Shown: positions 17,901-27,560 of the stretch, piece by piece
Numbering within the stretch: position 1 is the stretch's first letter
Layout: each line of letters begins with the position of its first letter
Assembly: GCF_947488185.1 (NCBI RefSeq)
Contig: NZ_CANKYM010000001.1
Span: 186,001-250,000 of the forward strand
Length of the DNA stretch: 64,000 nucleotides
Direction: 5' to 3'
Source: an uncultured Roseobacter sp.
GTDB lineage: Bacteria > Pseudomonadota > Alphaproteobacteria > Rhodobacterales > Rhodobacteraceae
Made by a program: the position numbers and the translations under genes
Notes under the pieces: generated by a model
Database searches by the model: none
Seen by the model: only the letters and a program-made list of their open reading frames with translations
Told to the model about the DNA's origin: nothing

Positions 17901-18917
17901 TTAGCGGAACGGTGGCGAGTAAATCAGACCACCATCTGTCCACTGGGCGTTCAGCCCACGTGCCAGACCGATGGGCGTTTCTTCACCGATGTTCTTGGCA
18001 AAGACTTCACCGTAGTTACCGCCCGCGGCAATTGCGCGCTTGGACCATTCGGCGTCCAGGCCGAGCATATCACCCAGCGTGCCTTCGGTGCCCAGCAGAC
18101 GCGCCACTTCCGGGTTACCGGTGTTGGCTGCCATCTCGTTCACGTTGGCGGATGTTACACCCAGCTCTTCAGCTGTGATCAGCGCGTTGAGCGTCCAGCG
18201 GACGACGTCACCCCATTCGTCGTCGCCATGACGGACAAGCGGGCCCAGCGGCTCCTTGGAGATGATCTCGGGCAGCAGGACGTGGTCGCCCGGTGCTTCG
18301 AATGTCGCACGTGTCGCGGCAAGACCAGATGCGTCTGTTGTGTAGACGTCGCAGGCGCCGGCAAGGTACTGCTGCTGCGCTTCGGCATTGGTCTCGATCG
18401 GCACCGGCTCGTAGCTGATGTTGTTGGCGCGGAAGAAGTCCGCGAGGTTCAGCTCGGTGGTTGTACCGGTCTGGATGCAGACGGTCGCGCCATCGAGATC
18501 TTTAGCCGACGAAACACCCAATGCTTTGGGAACCATGAAGCCTTGACCATCATAGTAGTTCACACCCACAAAGGTGAACTTGAGGTCAACGTCCCGGCTG
18601 AAGGTCCATGTGGTGTTCCGAGCCAGAACGTCGATTTCACCAGACGCAAGCGCCGTGAAACGTGTTTTGCCCGTTGTCGGTACGAATTCAACGGCTGTCG
18701 GATCGTTCAGAACGGCGGCGGCAATCGCGCGGCATACCGCCACGTCAAAGCCTTTCCATTCGCCGTTCGCATCCGGTGCCGCGAAGCCCACGAGACCTGT
18801 GGTCACGCCGCAGTTGAGTTTGCCGCGCGCTTTGACGTCGTCCAACGTACCAGCGGCCGCAGCACCAGCCGACAGGCCAGCGACGGTTAGCGCGCCAAGG
18901 ATTACTGATTTTTTCAT
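17901..18917 (-). CDS. bztA: Glutamate/glutamine/aspartate ABC transporter, periplasmic binding protein
   Basis: 338-aa solute-binding protein. Signal peptide MKKSVILGALTVAGLSAGAAAAG with cleavage near residue 22. Conserved GKLNCGVTTGLVGFAAPD..GEWKGFDVAVCRA and CIQTGTTTELNLADFF segments of the SBP_bac_3 family. Captures acidic amino acids and amides and delivers them to BztBC. The ATG at 18917 has AGAGG upstream; the in-frame extension to 19034 would destroy the signal peptide. First gene of the operon. Confidence 0.95.
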   Translation of the reverse strand: MKKSVILGALTVAGLSAGAAAAGTLDDVKARGKLNCGVTTGLVGFAAPDANGEWKGFDVAVCRAIAAAVLNDPTAVEFVPTTGKTRFTALASGEIDVLARNTTWTFSRDVDLKFTFVGVNYYDGQGFMVPKALGVSSAKDLDGATVCIQTGTTTELNLADFFRANNISYEPVPIETNAEAQQQYLAGACDVYTTDASGLAATRATFEAPGDHVLLPEIISKEPLGPLVRHGDDEWGDVVRWTLNALITAEELGVTSANVNEMAANTGNPEVARLLGTEGTLGDMLGLDAEWSKRAIAAGGNYGEVFAKNIGEETPIGLARGLNAQWTDGGLIYSPPFR

Positions 18918-19121
18918 TTTTACCTCTTCCTGATTTTCCGCCAGTTTAACGGCGGGTCGACCGGCACATGTTAGGCCGGAGGCGATATTGAAAGTTTTGA
19001 CCTTCCAAGTGGGCGATATACTGGGCGAATTCACGCAATAACGTCAAGGGCAGGCATGGCAAAATCAGCCCGTCTTGCCGTTATGTTTTAGCTTTCCTCA
19101 CGGTACGCGGGATTTTTGACC

Positions 19122-19826
19122 CTATGATAGCTCAAAAACTGTTTTGGCATGCTCAAACGCCGCCTGTTTTATAGCTGCAGCGGCCTCCGCTTCATCATCC
19201 GCGCCCCATTGCTCTGCCTGCCAGACTTCATCTAGACGCGATATGTCCCAAAGCGCTTGAATAGTTTGCATATCTTGCGTGGCGGCGAAGCCCAGAATCA
19301 GTGACCCTGACAGGCTGACGAGGTCATGGAAGGCCGCGAGCTGGAAATCAGACAGGGCATGCACCCGTGCCTTGAGCGCGGCAAGCGCCTGCGCGTCCTG
19401 CGGCACATGTATCACGCCCGCCCGCGCCTCCAGTCGGGCCCCCAACACCTGTTCCGCCCAGGCCAGCAGCGGATCCCAACGCTCGGATTGACGCGCCACC
19501 AGTTCGGCCGGCTGCTCCGCTCGGTAGCAGAGCAGATCGCTGTCGCCATAGGCCGCCAACATATCCGCGACCTCCGCATGTTGGATCGCCACCTTGTCCA
19601 AGGCGGCATTGGCGGTGCGGGTGAAGGGCATGCTCTGCGGGTCTATGATCTCTTCCTGCGCCTCCCATTCCGCCGCAACCGCCTGGGCAAAGCCGCGTGT
19701 AGGCACAAGGAGTGTCCGTTTCGCGGGTGTCTTCACCGGGCGTCCGTCGAGTTCGATCCCGTAGCCTTCCCGCACTTCGGCGATCTCCACCGCTTTCCAG
19801 AACCGCTTGGCCTTCCATTCACTCAT
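19122..19826 (-). CDS. ATP12 family F1-ATPase assembly chaperone
   Basis: 234 aa. The family hallmark is clear in the N-terminal half: WKAKRFWK, GRPVKTPAKR, L-P-R-FA-AVAAEW-AQ-E-IDP-SMP-TR-ANAA-D. ATP12 binds the F1 alpha subunit during ATP synthase assembly in mitochondria and alphaproteobacteria. Overlaps the HAD gene by 4 nt, as part of a rluA-like / HAD / ATP12 unit seen across Rhodobacterales. Confidence 0.93.
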   Translation of the reverse strand: MSEWKAKRFWKAVEIAEVREGYGIELDGRPVKTPAKRTLLVPTRGFAQAVAAEWEAQEEIIDPQSMPFTRTANAALDKVAIQHAEVADMLAAYGDSDLLCYRAEQPAELVARQSERWDPLLAWAEQVLGARLEARAGVIHVPQDAQALAALKARVHALSDFQLAAFHDLVSLSGSLILGFAATQDMQTIQALWDISRLDEVWQAEQWGADDEAEAAAAIKQAAFEHAKTVFELS

Positions 19827-20497
19827 GCCGAGGCCCTCCAGAGTGTCTGTAACGCACCTTCAAGGGCGGAAAACTCGTCCAGCACCAGTTGCGCGGCAGA
19901 GAGAGCGGAGACAGGGTGATACCCCCAGCTGACGCCAAATCCGGACACGCCCGCCGCCGCCGCCATTTCCATGTCAAAGCTGGTATCGCCAATCATCACC
20001 GTATCCTGCGGTTCCACACCGGCGTCCGACATGGCCTGATAGATCATCGACGGATGTGGCTTGGACGGGTGAAAATCAGCAACCTGCCGAGTGGCGAATA
20101 CATTCTCAAGCGCATGCGCTTCGATCAGCTTGTCCAGACCGCGTTTTGATTTGCCTGTCGCAAGCCCCAGGAGGACGTCCGGCGCCGACTGTAGTCGTTC
20201 CAGCGTCTCACGGGCACCGGGATAGAGTGGCGAAGACTGCGCCGCTCCGGTTTTCGCGCGCAAAGTCATGTAGGCGTCTTTGTAGGCTTGCACCATGCGA
20301 GCATGATCGGCCTCCGGGGCCAAGCGGGCCATCGCGACCTCAAGGGACAGGCCCACGATGCCCAGTACGGTCGCGCGCGAAGGGCGAGGCAGATCAACCG
20401 CGTCAAACGCCGCGCCCATGGCCGCCAGAATGTCACCCTGGCTGTCCACCAGCGTGCCATCCACATCAAAGATCACCAGCCGCAGGGTGCCGCTCAT
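19823..20497 (-). CDS. HAD-IA hydrolase, phosphoglycolate phosphatase-like
   Basis: 224 aa. HAD motif I FDVDGTLVDS (nucleophile Asp9 area), motif II ATGKSKRGL, motif III Lys in HPSKPHP and motif IV IGDTSFDMEMA. A helical cap lies between motifs I and II. Probably a small-molecule phosphatase; the true substrate is not determined by sequence. Overlaps both neighbours by 4 nt. Confidence 0.9.
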   Translation of the reverse strand: MSGTLRLVIFDVDGTLVDSQGDILAAMGAAFDAVDLPRPSRATVLGIVGLSLEVAMARLAPEADHARMVQAYKDAYMTLRAKTGAAQSSPLYPGARETLERLQSAPDVLLGLATGKSKRGLDKLIEAHALENVFATRQVADFHPSKPHPSMIYQAMSDAGVEPQDTVMIGDTSFDMEMAAAAGVSGFGVSWGYHPVSALSAAQLVLDEFSALEGALQTLWRASA

Positions 20498-21537
20498 CCC
20501 AAGGCCTCAAAGGGGTCTTCCGCAGCCAGATCTTCGGTCCAACCGAAGGTCTCCCAGCTCTGCGCCATATGCTGCGGCAGATCGGCCGTTATTGTGATGG
20601 TCTTGCGTGTTTCAGGATGCTCAAAGCGCATCATGCGCGCGTGCAGATGCAGTTTCTTGGAAATGATGCCACCCAGCTGCGCGCCCCAACCATCACCCAT
20701 GTTTTCCTGCCCAGAGCCGCCGTATTTGCCGTCACCGACAATCGGATGCCCGATCTCTGCCATATGCGCCCGCAACTGGTGGGTCCGTCCCGTCAACGGT
20801 TCCATCGCAACCCAAGCGGAGCGAGAACCGACACGGTAGAGCGTGGCGTAGAGCGTATGCGCCCGCTTTGCCCCGGGCGTGTCATCAATGTCACGCGGGT
20901 GCAGGGCGATCATCTTTTCGCCCTCGCCGCCGCGCCCGTGACCTGGCGCCTTGACCAGCCCATACTTGATCTCGCCAAGGTACGGCGTCGGGACCCCGGC
21001 CACGAGCGCCCAGTAAATCTTGCGCGTCTCACGGTGCCGCATCGCTGCGGTCAGTGCCTTGGCCGCAAGCCGCGTGCGTGCCAGCAACAAGACGCCCGAC
21101 GTGTCCTTGTCGAGCCGATGCACCAGCCGTGGTTTTTCGTCAAAACCGAATTTCAACGCCTCTGCCAGCCCGTCCACGTGGCGGGTCTGTTTAGACCCGC
21201 CTTGCGTCGGCAACCCGGCAGGTTTGTTGAGCGCAATGACGTGGTCGTCCCGGTAGATAACGCAGGACTGGATCAGTTTGCTGTCCGCGTCCGAGACTGA
21301 CGTGCGGGGTTCCGGCGGCGGCGCAGCCCTGTCCGGCAGGGGTGGCACCCGCACCTGCTGCCCAACGTCCAGACGCGTGGCGGCTTTGACCCGGCCACCG
21401 TCCACGCGGATTTCACCTTTGCGACACATCTTCTCGATCAGCCCCTGGCTGATTTGGGGAAACTGACGGCGGAACCACCGATCCAGCCGCTGATCCGCAT
21501 CCTCCTCGCCAACCGTCACTGTCTGAACCCGGCTCAT
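20494..21537 (-). CDS. RluA family pseudouridine synthase (RluC/RluD-like)
   Basis: 347 aa. N-terminal S4 RNA-binding domain (LDRWFRRQFPQISQGLIEKM) then the pseudouridine synthase domain with catalytic HRLDKDTSGVLLLA, GRTHQLRAH and H-R-F-HP motifs. Predicted to modify 23S rRNA; the exact position cannot be assigned. Overlaps crcB and the HAD gene by 4 nt. Confidence 0.93.
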   Translation of the reverse strand: MSRVQTVTVGEEDADQRLDRWFRRQFPQISQGLIEKMCRKGEIRVDGGRVKAATRLDVGQQVRVPPLPDRAAPPPEPRTSVSDADSKLIQSCVIYRDDHVIALNKPAGLPTQGGSKQTRHVDGLAEALKFGFDEKPRLVHRLDKDTSGVLLLARTRLAAKALTAAMRHRETRKIYWALVAGVPTPYLGEIKYGLVKAPGHGRGGEGEKMIALHPRDIDDTPGAKRAHTLYATLYRVGSRSAWVAMEPLTGRTHQLRAHMAEIGHPIVGDGKYGGSGQENMGDGWGAQLGGIISKKLHLHARMMRFEHPETRKTITITADLPQHMAQSWETFGWTEDLAAEDPFEALG

Positions 21538-21914
21538 AGCAGCACCCCGCGTGTCATCCAGAGGCCCAGCATCAAACCTCCAACAGAAAGGACGACGGAG
21601 AGCGCCATATAGAGCCCGGCGGCCCCAAGATCACCGCGTTCGATCAAGGTCACCGCCTCCAGTGAAAAGGCCGAGAAGGTGGTGAACCCGCCCAGAAGAC
21701 CGGTCATCACGAAGGGGCTCAGATGCGTCAGCCCCTTATGCGCTGCCAGCACCACGAAAGCGCCCATCAGGAAGGAGCCCAGCACATTTGCCATCATGAT
21801 CGCCACGGGGAATTCAGACGGGCCGGTTACCCGCATCACGGAAACGCCCCAGAGGAACCGCAACGACGCGCCAAGCCCGCCACCCGCGGCCACCATGATC
21901 AGAGTTTTCATCAT
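21534..21914 (-). CDS. crcB: Fluoride efflux channel CrcB/Fluc
   Basis: 126-aa four-helix membrane protein. GGGLGASLRF and the conserved GLLGGFTTFSAFSLE segment with the phenylalanine box mark the family. Works as a dual-topology dimer exporting fluoride. Two adjacent ATGs at 21914 and 21911 are possible. It overlaps the end of rarA (21946 stop lies 32 nt upstream) closely. No fluoride riboswitch was recognised upstream. Confidence 0.93.
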   Translation of the reverse strand: MMKTLIMVAAGGGLGASLRFLWGVSVMRVTGPSEFPVAIMMANVLGSFLMGAFVVLAAHKGLTHLSPFVMTGLLGGFTTFSAFSLEAVTLIERGDLGAAGLYMALSVVLSVGGLMLGLWMTRGVLL

Positions 21915-21945
21915 GCGCGGTCTGTCACGTACCCGCCTGTGATTG

Positions 21946-23253
21946 TCAAGTTTCGCGCTTCGCCCGCAGCTTGGCAAAGTAGTCCAGACGCTTTTTTAAC
22001 TCACGCTCAAAGCCACGTTCGACCGGTTGATAAAGGCTCGGGCGGGCCATTTTCTCCGGAAAGTAGTTCTGCCCCGAAAACCCGTCCTCAGCGTCATGGT
22101 CATAGGCATAGCCTGCGCCGTACCCCTGATCCTTCATCATCGAGGTCGGCGCGTTCAGGATGTGTTTCGGCGGCGGTTCGGAGCCGGTTTGCTTGGCTGC
22201 CGCGCGCGCGCCCTTGTAGGCCACATAGGCCGCGTTGGATTTCGGGGCCAGCGCCAGATAGGCCAGGGCCTGCGCAAGCGCCAATTCGCCCTCGGGAGAG
22301 CCCAACCTTTCGTAGGTTTCCCAGGATTGCAAACAGATCGCCTGCGCCTGCGGGTCCGCCAGCCCGATGTCTTCCACCGCCATCCGCGTGATCCGCCGCG
22401 CCAGATACCTGGGGTCCTCGCCACCTTCCAGCATCCGCGCAAACCAGTAGAGGGCGGCATCGGGATCGGACCCGCGCACGGACTTGTGCAAGGCCGAAAT
22501 CAGGTTGTAGTGGGCATCCCCGCCCTTGTCGTATTGCGCCGCCCGCCGCATCAGCCGGGCGGAGAGGGCCGTGGTGTCCAGCTTGCCTTCCACCTTCCAC
22601 GCAGCCACCTGTTCGATCAGATTGAGCAGGGCCCGCCCGTCGCCATCGGCCATCTCCAACAGCGCCTCGCGCGCCGCGCCCTCCAGTGGCAAAGCGCGGT
22701 CCAACTCCTTTTCCGCCCGCTGGGCCAGCAGCTCAAGGTCCTTCAGATCGAGCCGTTCGAGCACCATGACCTGCGCCCGGCTCATGACGGCGGCGTTCAA
22801 TTCGAACGATGGGTTTTCGGTGGTCGCCCCCACCAACAGGATCGTGCCATCCTCCATATGCGGCAGGAACCCGTCCTGCTGTGCCTTGTTGAAGCGGTGG
22901 ATTTCGTCGACGAAGAGCAGCGTGCCCTGCCCGTTCTGTCGCCGGATCTTCGCCGCCTCAAAGACCTTGCGCAAATCCGGCACGCCGGTGAAGATCGCGC
23001 TGATCTGCACAAAGTGCAAATCGGTCTCATGTGCCAGCAACCGCGCGATTGTGGTCTTTCCTACCCCCGGCGGCCCCCAGAAAATTAGCGAACTGAGCGT
23101 GCCGGAGGCCAACATGACCGACAGCGGCCCTTCCGGCCCCAGTATCTGATCCTGCCCGATCACCTCATTTAGGGTTTGCGGGCGCAGCCGGTCGGCCAGC
23201 GGGCGGTGGCCGACCGGTTCTGGGACAGTTTCGCTGGCAAAAAGATCGGTCAC
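21946..23253 (-). CDS. rarA: Replication-associated recombination protein A (RarA/MgsA), AAA+ ATPase
   Basis: 435 aa. RPLADRLRPQTLNEVIGQ, Walker A GPPGVGKTT, Walker B LFVDEIHRFNK, sensor GATTENPSFE, and the C-terminal tetramerisation domain with KSVRGSDPDAALYW-ARM. Acts at stalled replication forks and is related to clamp-loader ATPases. Start taken as GTG at 23253, just after the protease stop codon; TTG at 23265 is an alternative overlapping that gene by 11 nt. Confidence 0.94.
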   Translation of the reverse strand: MTDLFASETVPEPVGHRPLADRLRPQTLNEVIGQDQILGPEGPLSVMLASGTLSSLIFWGPPGVGKTTIARLLAHETDLHFVQISAIFTGVPDLRKVFEAAKIRRQNGQGTLLFVDEIHRFNKAQQDGFLPHMEDGTILLVGATTENPSFELNAAVMSRAQVMVLERLDLKDLELLAQRAEKELDRALPLEGAAREALLEMADGDGRALLNLIEQVAAWKVEGKLDTTALSARLMRRAAQYDKGGDAHYNLISALHKSVRGSDPDAALYWFARMLEGGEDPRYLARRITRMAVEDIGLADPQAQAICLQSWETYERLGSPEGELALAQALAYLALAPKSNAAYVAYKGARAAAKQTGSEPPPKHILNAPTSMMKDQGYGAGYAYDHDAEDGFSGQNYFPEKMARPSLYQPVERGFERELKKRLDYFAKLRAKRET

Positions 23254-23254
23254 G

Positions 23255-24634
23255 TCACACCCCAAACCGCAATTGAAGGCGCCGGTTTCCGCGGATCACG
23301 GTCACCGCATAGCCGCGCGCACGGGCGCGAAACGCGGCCGCCACGTCCCGCGGGCGCGCAATACCCTGTTCATTGATCCCCACAATCACGTCACCCACAC
23401 GCAGGCCAACGCGCGCACCGAACCGCCCGGTATCCGTGACCAGAACCCCCTGGCTTTCCAACGGCAGGGTGTATTCGGCAATCACCGCCGGGTTTACCCG
23501 CACCAGGCTGAGCCCCGGCAGAACGTCTGTATCCTGCAAAACCAAAGGCTCGCGCTCCGGCACGTCCGGCGCCGGGATCAGGCGCACCTCGGCCGTCTGC
23601 TCTGCACCCTCCCTCAGGTACGTAATCCGCGCGGTTTGCCCAAGCCCGGTGACGCTCATCCGGTAGAGCATCTCAGGCGGCGTATTGACCGGATGGTTGT
23701 CCACAGCGACGATCACATCCCCCACGGCAATACCGGCATGTGCAAAGGGGCTTTCGGCGTGCATTGCCGAAATGATGATCCCGCCGGGACGATCAAGACC
23801 AAAGGCCTCCGCAATCTCCGCATCCGCAGGTTGTCCCCCCATCCCTGCCCAAGGCCGTGCGAAACTGGTGCGTCCCGCCCGCGCCTGCGCCACGAAAGCG
23901 GCCACGAGATCCGACGGGATCGCAAAGCCGATCCCATTAGAGCCGCCGGATCGGGTCAGGATCGATGTGTTGATCCCGATAAGCTCTCCACGCACGTCGA
24001 TTAGCGCGCCACCGGAGTTGCCTGGGTTGATCGGCGCGTCGGTCTGGATGAAATAGCCACGCCCCGATCCGGTGGCTGCGCCGGAGCGGGCCAGGCCCGA
24101 TACGATGCCGCTGCTCACCGTCTGGCCGACGCCGAAGGGGTTACCGATGGCCAGGACCAGCTCGCCAACCTCGACGGTATCCGAGGCGCGTAGCGGCAAA
24201 TGAGGCAGGTCTTCCGCCCCTTCCAGTTGCAGAATGGCCAGATCGCTTTCGGCATCCCCAATCAAAACCTGCGCGGTAAATTCACGGCGATCCGACAGCA
24301 CCACGCGAATATCCGTCGCCATCCCCACCACGTGGTAGTTCGAGACGATGATCCCGTCCTCGGACAGGATCACACCGGACCCCAGCGAATTCTGCACCCG
24401 CGGCTCCGGGCGGCCGAAACCTTCGAAAAAGCCGTCAAAGAACGGGTCGTCCATGAAGGGCGTGCGGCGGCGGGTTTCCGTCACAAAGCGTGCATAGATG
24501 TTCACGACCGCGGGGGCCGTTTCGCGCACCAGTGACGCAAAACTCAACTGGATCTCCGCCGCAGACTTTGGCACCTGCTGAGCCGTCAGCGGTGCAGCAC
24601 AGATCAGCATCACAATGGTCAGAAAGGTCCGCAT
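23255..24634 (-). CDS. DegQ/HtrA-type periplasmic serine protease
   Basis: 459 aa. Signal peptide MRTFLTIVMLICAAPLTAQQ, cleavage near residue 18. Trypsin-like triad His101 (SNYHVVG), Asp131 (ESDLAIL) and Ser207 (NPGNSGGAL). Two C-terminal PDZ domains, at about 260-350 and 375-455. Degrades or refolds damaged envelope proteins. The LA loop is short, which favours DegQ/DegS-like over DegP. A possible promoter TTGCGG-17-CATATC ends only about 6 nt before the ATG, so a nearly leaderless mRNA is conceivable. Lies downstream of the rplQ terminator. Confidence 0.92.
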   Translation of the reverse strand: MRTFLTIVMLICAAPLTAQQVPKSAAEIQLSFASLVRETAPAVVNIYARFVTETRRRTPFMDDPFFDGFFEGFGRPEPRVQNSLGSGVILSEDGIIVSNYHVVGMATDIRVVLSDRREFTAQVLIGDAESDLAILQLEGAEDLPHLPLRASDTVEVGELVLAIGNPFGVGQTVSSGIVSGLARSGAATGSGRGYFIQTDAPINPGNSGGALIDVRGELIGINTSILTRSGGSNGIGFAIPSDLVAAFVAQARAGRTSFARPWAGMGGQPADAEIAEAFGLDRPGGIIISAMHAESPFAHAGIAVGDVIVAVDNHPVNTPPEMLYRMSVTGLGQTARITYLREGAEQTAEVRLIPAPDVPEREPLVLQDTDVLPGLSLVRVNPAVIAEYTLPLESQGVLVTDTGRFGARVGLRVGDVIVGINEQGIARPRDVAAAFRARARGYAVTVIRGNRRLQLRFGV

Positions 24635-24712
24635 GCCCCAGATATGCGCCCCGCTTGCACGGACCGCAACACCCCAGCATGCCTTGACCCTGAATATCCG
24701 GGCCGGACGCAC

Positions 24713-24744
24713 AAAAAAACCCTCGCCCGAAGGGGGACAAGGGT
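24713..24744 (-). terminator. Terminator of the alpha (rpsM-rplQ) operon
   Basis: On the minus strand, 26 nt after the rplQ stop, CCCTTG..CCC pairs imperfectly with GGGC.GAGGG around a CCTTC-type loop. It is followed directly by seven T (24713-24719). A classic intrinsic terminator closing the ribosomal cluster. Confidence 0.8.
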
Positions 24745-24769
24745 CAGTGCACAGCGCGATGCGCTTGGC

Positions 24770-25189
24770 CTATTCGTCAGCGGCTTCTTCAGCTGCCAGA
24801 CGCGCCTTGTCGGCAGCGCCTTTGGCATCGCGGTCGCGATCCACGAACTCGATGATCGCCATCGGTGCCATGTCGCCGTAGCGGAAGCCCGCTTTCAGGA
24901 CGCGCACATAACCGCCCTGGCGGTCCTTGTAGCGCGGGCCCAGCACATCAAACAGCTTGGTGACGTATTGGTCCTGCTTCAGCTTGGCAGCCGCCTGACG
25001 GCGCGCGTGCAGATCGCCGCGTTTCGCCAGCGTGATCATTTTCTCGATGATCGGGCGCAGTTCTTTTGCCTTTGGCAGTGTTGTCTTGATTTGCTCATGT
25101 TCGATGAGCGAGCCGGCCATGTTGGCCCAGAGCGCCTTGCGGTGCTCATGTGTACGGTTCAGGCGGCGGTATCCACGTGCGTGACGCAT
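24770..25189 (-). CDS. rplQ: Large ribosomal subunit protein bL17
   Basis: 139 aa, [20 protein letters not shown] start and EIVDRD-like C-terminal portion, full length. The last 25 residues are Ala/Asp/Glu-rich ([16 protein letters not shown]). Follows rpoA by 156 nt as the last gene of the alpha operon. Confidence 0.97.
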   Translation of the reverse strand: MRHARGYRRLNRTHEHRKALWANMAGSLIEHEQIKTTLPKAKELRPIIEKMITLAKRGDLHARRQAAAKLKQDQYVTKLFDVLGPRYKDRQGGYVRVLKAGFRYGDMAPMAIIEFVDRDRDAKGAADKARLAAEEAADE

Positions 25190-25345
25190 TTTCTATCTCC
25201 AAATCATGCCCTCTACGGGCGTTTTTGCTTTGTCTGACCGGGTGATGCGTGTCACCCGGCTCTCCTTGGGGCCTTCTGGCCCGGATATTCCCCGCCAGCT
25301 GCGGGCATTTGAGTCCCGCACGCGGCGGGCTATCGCAAAGACCCC

Positions 25346-26362
25346 TTAGAAGGAGTCTTCGAATTTCTTGGCCAGATCCTCGATGTTGTCTGGCGGCCAG
25401 TCTTCGACGTCCATGCCGAGGTGCAGACCCATACCCGAGAGCACTTCCTTGATTTCGTTCAAGGATTTGCGGCCAAAGTTCGGCGTGCGCAGCATTTCCG
25501 CTTCGGTTTTCTGGATCAGATCACCGATGTAAACAATGTTGTCGTTCTTCAGGCAGTTCGCCGAGCGGACAGACAGTTCCAGCTCGTCCACTTTCTTCAG
25601 CAGGAGCGGGTTGAACTCAAGACCATCGTCCTCATCCGCGCGGGAGGCGGACTCGGGCTCGTCGAAGTTGACGAAGATGCCCAACTGATCCTGCAGAATA
25701 CGCGCGGCAAAGGCTACAGCGTCGTCTGGCGTCAGAGAGCCATCTGTTTCCACCTTCATGGTCAGCTTGTCATAGTCCAGCACCTGACCTTCACGGGTCG
25801 GCTGCACATCGTAGCTGACCTTTTTGACCGGCGAATAAATCGCATCGATCGGGATCAGGCCAATGGGCGCGTCTTCGGGCTTGTTCTTCTCGGAAGAGAC
25901 GTAGCCTTTGCCCTGGTTCACGGTCAGCTCCATGTAGAGATCGGCACCATCGTCGAGGTGGCAGATCACATGTTCGCGGTTCAGCACGTCAATGCCAGCC
26001 GATTCCGAAATATCGCCCGCGGTAACAACGCCCGGACCTTTCGCTGAAATCGACAGACGCTTGGGTCCTTCGACTTCCATGCGCAGGGACACGCCCTTGA
26101 GGTTCAGGATGATGTCGGTCACGTCTTCGCGCACACCGGCAACGGATGAGAATTCGTGCAGCACGTTGTCGATCTGTACGGATGTGATCGCCGCGCCCTG
26201 CAGCGAGCTCATCAGCACGCGGCGCAGCGCGTTGCCCATGGTCAGACCAAAGCCACGCTCCAGCGGTTCGGCGGTCACGGTTGCCTGACGTGCCGGATCA
26301 TTGCCCGGCTTCACGTCAAGCTGTTGCGGCTTAATCAATTCAGCCCAATTCTTGTGGATCAT
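25346..26362 (-). CDS. rpoA: DNA-directed RNA polymerase subunit alpha
   Basis: 338 aa. N-terminal dimerisation domain with [24 protein letters not shown], linker near residue 235-250, C-terminal DNA/activator-binding domain with [18 protein letters not shown] and [10 protein letters not shown]. Start at ATG 26362 ([12 protein letters not shown]), which is the conserved alphaproteobacterial N terminus; the longer frame to 26422 is not conserved. Follows rpsK by 113 nt. Confidence 0.97.
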   Translation of the reverse strand: MIHKNWAELIKPQQLDVKPGNDPARQATVTAEPLERGFGLTMGNALRRVLMSSLQGAAITSVQIDNVLHEFSSVAGVREDVTDIILNLKGVSLRMEVEGPKRLSISAKGPGVVTAGDISESAGIDVLNREHVICHLDDGADLYMELTVNQGKGYVSSEKNKPEDAPIGLIPIDAIYSPVKKVSYDVQPTREGQVLDYDKLTMKVETDGSLTPDDAVAFAARILQDQLGIFVNFDEPESASRADEDDGLEFNPLLLKKVDELELSVRSANCLKNDNIVYIGDLIQKTEAEMLRTPNFGRKSLNEIKEVLSGMGLHLGMDVEDWPPDNIEDLAKKFEDSF

Positions 26363-26475
26363 GCGTCCCTCCATTCTTGCCGGCGCCCCATGTCCTAAAG
26401 GCGAAGACTCTCGAGGTTTCAAAAAAGCGGATGGGGGCCGCGAGAAATCCCGCGGCCCCGATAGTCAAATTCTGA

Positions 26476-26865
26476 TTAAACGCGGCGGCGCTTCGGTGGG
26501 CGGCAGCCGTTATGCGCCATTGGCGTCACGTCGCGGATGGATGTGATGTTGAAGCCCGCAGCAGCCAGCGCACGCAGCGCGCTTTCACGGCCAGAGCCGG
26601 GCCCCTGCACTTCCACTTCCAGCGTCTTCACGCCGTGTTCCTGCGCCTTGCGACCCGCATCCTCTGCCGCCATCTGGGCCGCATAGGGTGTGGATTTCCT
26701 CGAGCCTTTGAAGCCCATGGTGCCAGCGGACGACCAGGAGATCGCATTGCCCTGCACATCGGAAATCAGGATCTTGGTGTTGTTGAAGGAGCTGTTCACA
26801 TGCGCCACACCTGCGGCGATGTTCTTGCTGGCCTTTTTCTTAACGCGTACTCTGTCACGTGCCAT
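26476..26865 (-). CDS. rpsK: Small ribosomal subunit protein uS11
   Basis: 129 aa, full length. SFNNT-I-I-D-QGN, GGR-sequence variants and the terminal [13 protein letters not shown]-type ending are present. 15 nt after rpsM. Confidence 0.97.
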   Translation of the reverse strand: MARDRVRVKKKASKNIAAGVAHVNSSFNNTKILISDVQGNAISWSSAGTMGFKGSRKSTPYAAQMAAEDAGRKAQEHGVKTLEVEVQGPGSGRESALRALAAAGFNITSIRDVTPMAHNGCRPPKRRRV

Positions 26866-26880
26866 TGGTCAGACCCTCCC

Positions 26881-27249
26881 TTATTTCTTCTTACCGGCAA
26901 TGGCCTTTGCGGGGCCTTTGCGGGTGCGAGCGTTGGTGTGGGTGCGCTGACCGCGGACCGGCAGGTTGCGACGGTGACGCAGGCCACGGTAGCAGCCAAG
27001 GTCCATCAGGCGCTTGATGTTCATCTGCGTGTCGCGACGCAGGTCACCTTCGACGGTGTAGTTGGCGTCGATGTGCTCGCGCACGGCCAGAACTTCGGCG
27101 TCGGAGAGTTCGTTGACCCGGCGGGTCGCATCGATACCAACCGCTTCGCAAATTGCCTTTGCCGAAGTGTTGCCGATACCGGTGATATATGTGAGGGCGA
27201 TGGGAACCCGCTTTGCAGTCGGGATGTTTACGCCGGCAATACGTGCCAC
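26881..27249 (-). CDS. rpsM: Small ribosomal subunit protein uS13
   Basis: 122 aa starting at GTG 27249 ([11 protein letters not shown]..., read as Met). AAGGAA lies 9-14 nt before it. The longer frame to 27300 lacks similarity to the family. Contains YITGIG, LRRD...[17 protein letters not shown] and the C-terminal [14 protein letters not shown]. First gene of a transcription unit separated from adk by an inserted gene and driven by its own promoter. Confidence 0.96.
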   Translation of the reverse strand: MARIAGVNIPTAKRVPIALTYITGIGNTSAKAICEAVGIDATRRVNELSDAEVLAVREHIDANYTVEGDLRRDTQMNIKRLMDLGCYRGLRHRRNLPVRGQRTHTNARTRKGPAKAIAGKKK

Positions 27250-27560
27250 GTGGTCTATTCCTTTTCGTTGCGGGTCCGTAGTTCCAGACCCTTTTTTCAC
27301 AACGTAAGCCCGAGGCTTTTCATAGCATCGGGCGTCAGCTGATCAGGTGATCTTGCCTCGCGGGAGCGACCGTTGAGACAAATTGATTCTCGTTAGAGAT
27401 AGCGCGTGTTATGGGGTTTTGGCGCAGGCGTCAACCCGCCGATGCGATGTCATTTCAGGTGGCCAAACTTCGCCGGGTGACAACAGCCCACGCGAGTATA
27501 GACCCCTCAATATCTCTAGGCTAGGTTGTAACGTACCCGTTTGTCGTCAAGGGACCTCCG
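27250..27560. other. Intergenic region rpsM / eCIS-like gene
   Basis: 311 bp without a gene. It holds the rpsM promoter (27406-27434) and a leader of about 150 nt with a TGATCAGGTGATC block (27340-27352). Upstream lies an AT-rich stretch near 27500-27540 that may hold the start signals of the divergent plus-strand gene. No tRNA, repeat copy or mobile-element end was seen. Confidence 0.5.
27406..27434 (-). promoter_or_regulatory. Promoter of rpsM-rpsK-rpoA-rplQ
   Basis: Minus strand: TTGACG (27429-27434), 17 bp, TAACAC (27406-27411). This would give a leader of about 150 nt before the rpsM GTG. It explains how the alpha operon is expressed although adk and rpsM are separated by an opposing gene. 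Confidence 0.65.

Noticed and set aside
21915-21977. Fluoride riboswitch upstream of crcB
   Set aside because: The space to rarA is short and no GGGCGAUG-type conserved core was seen.
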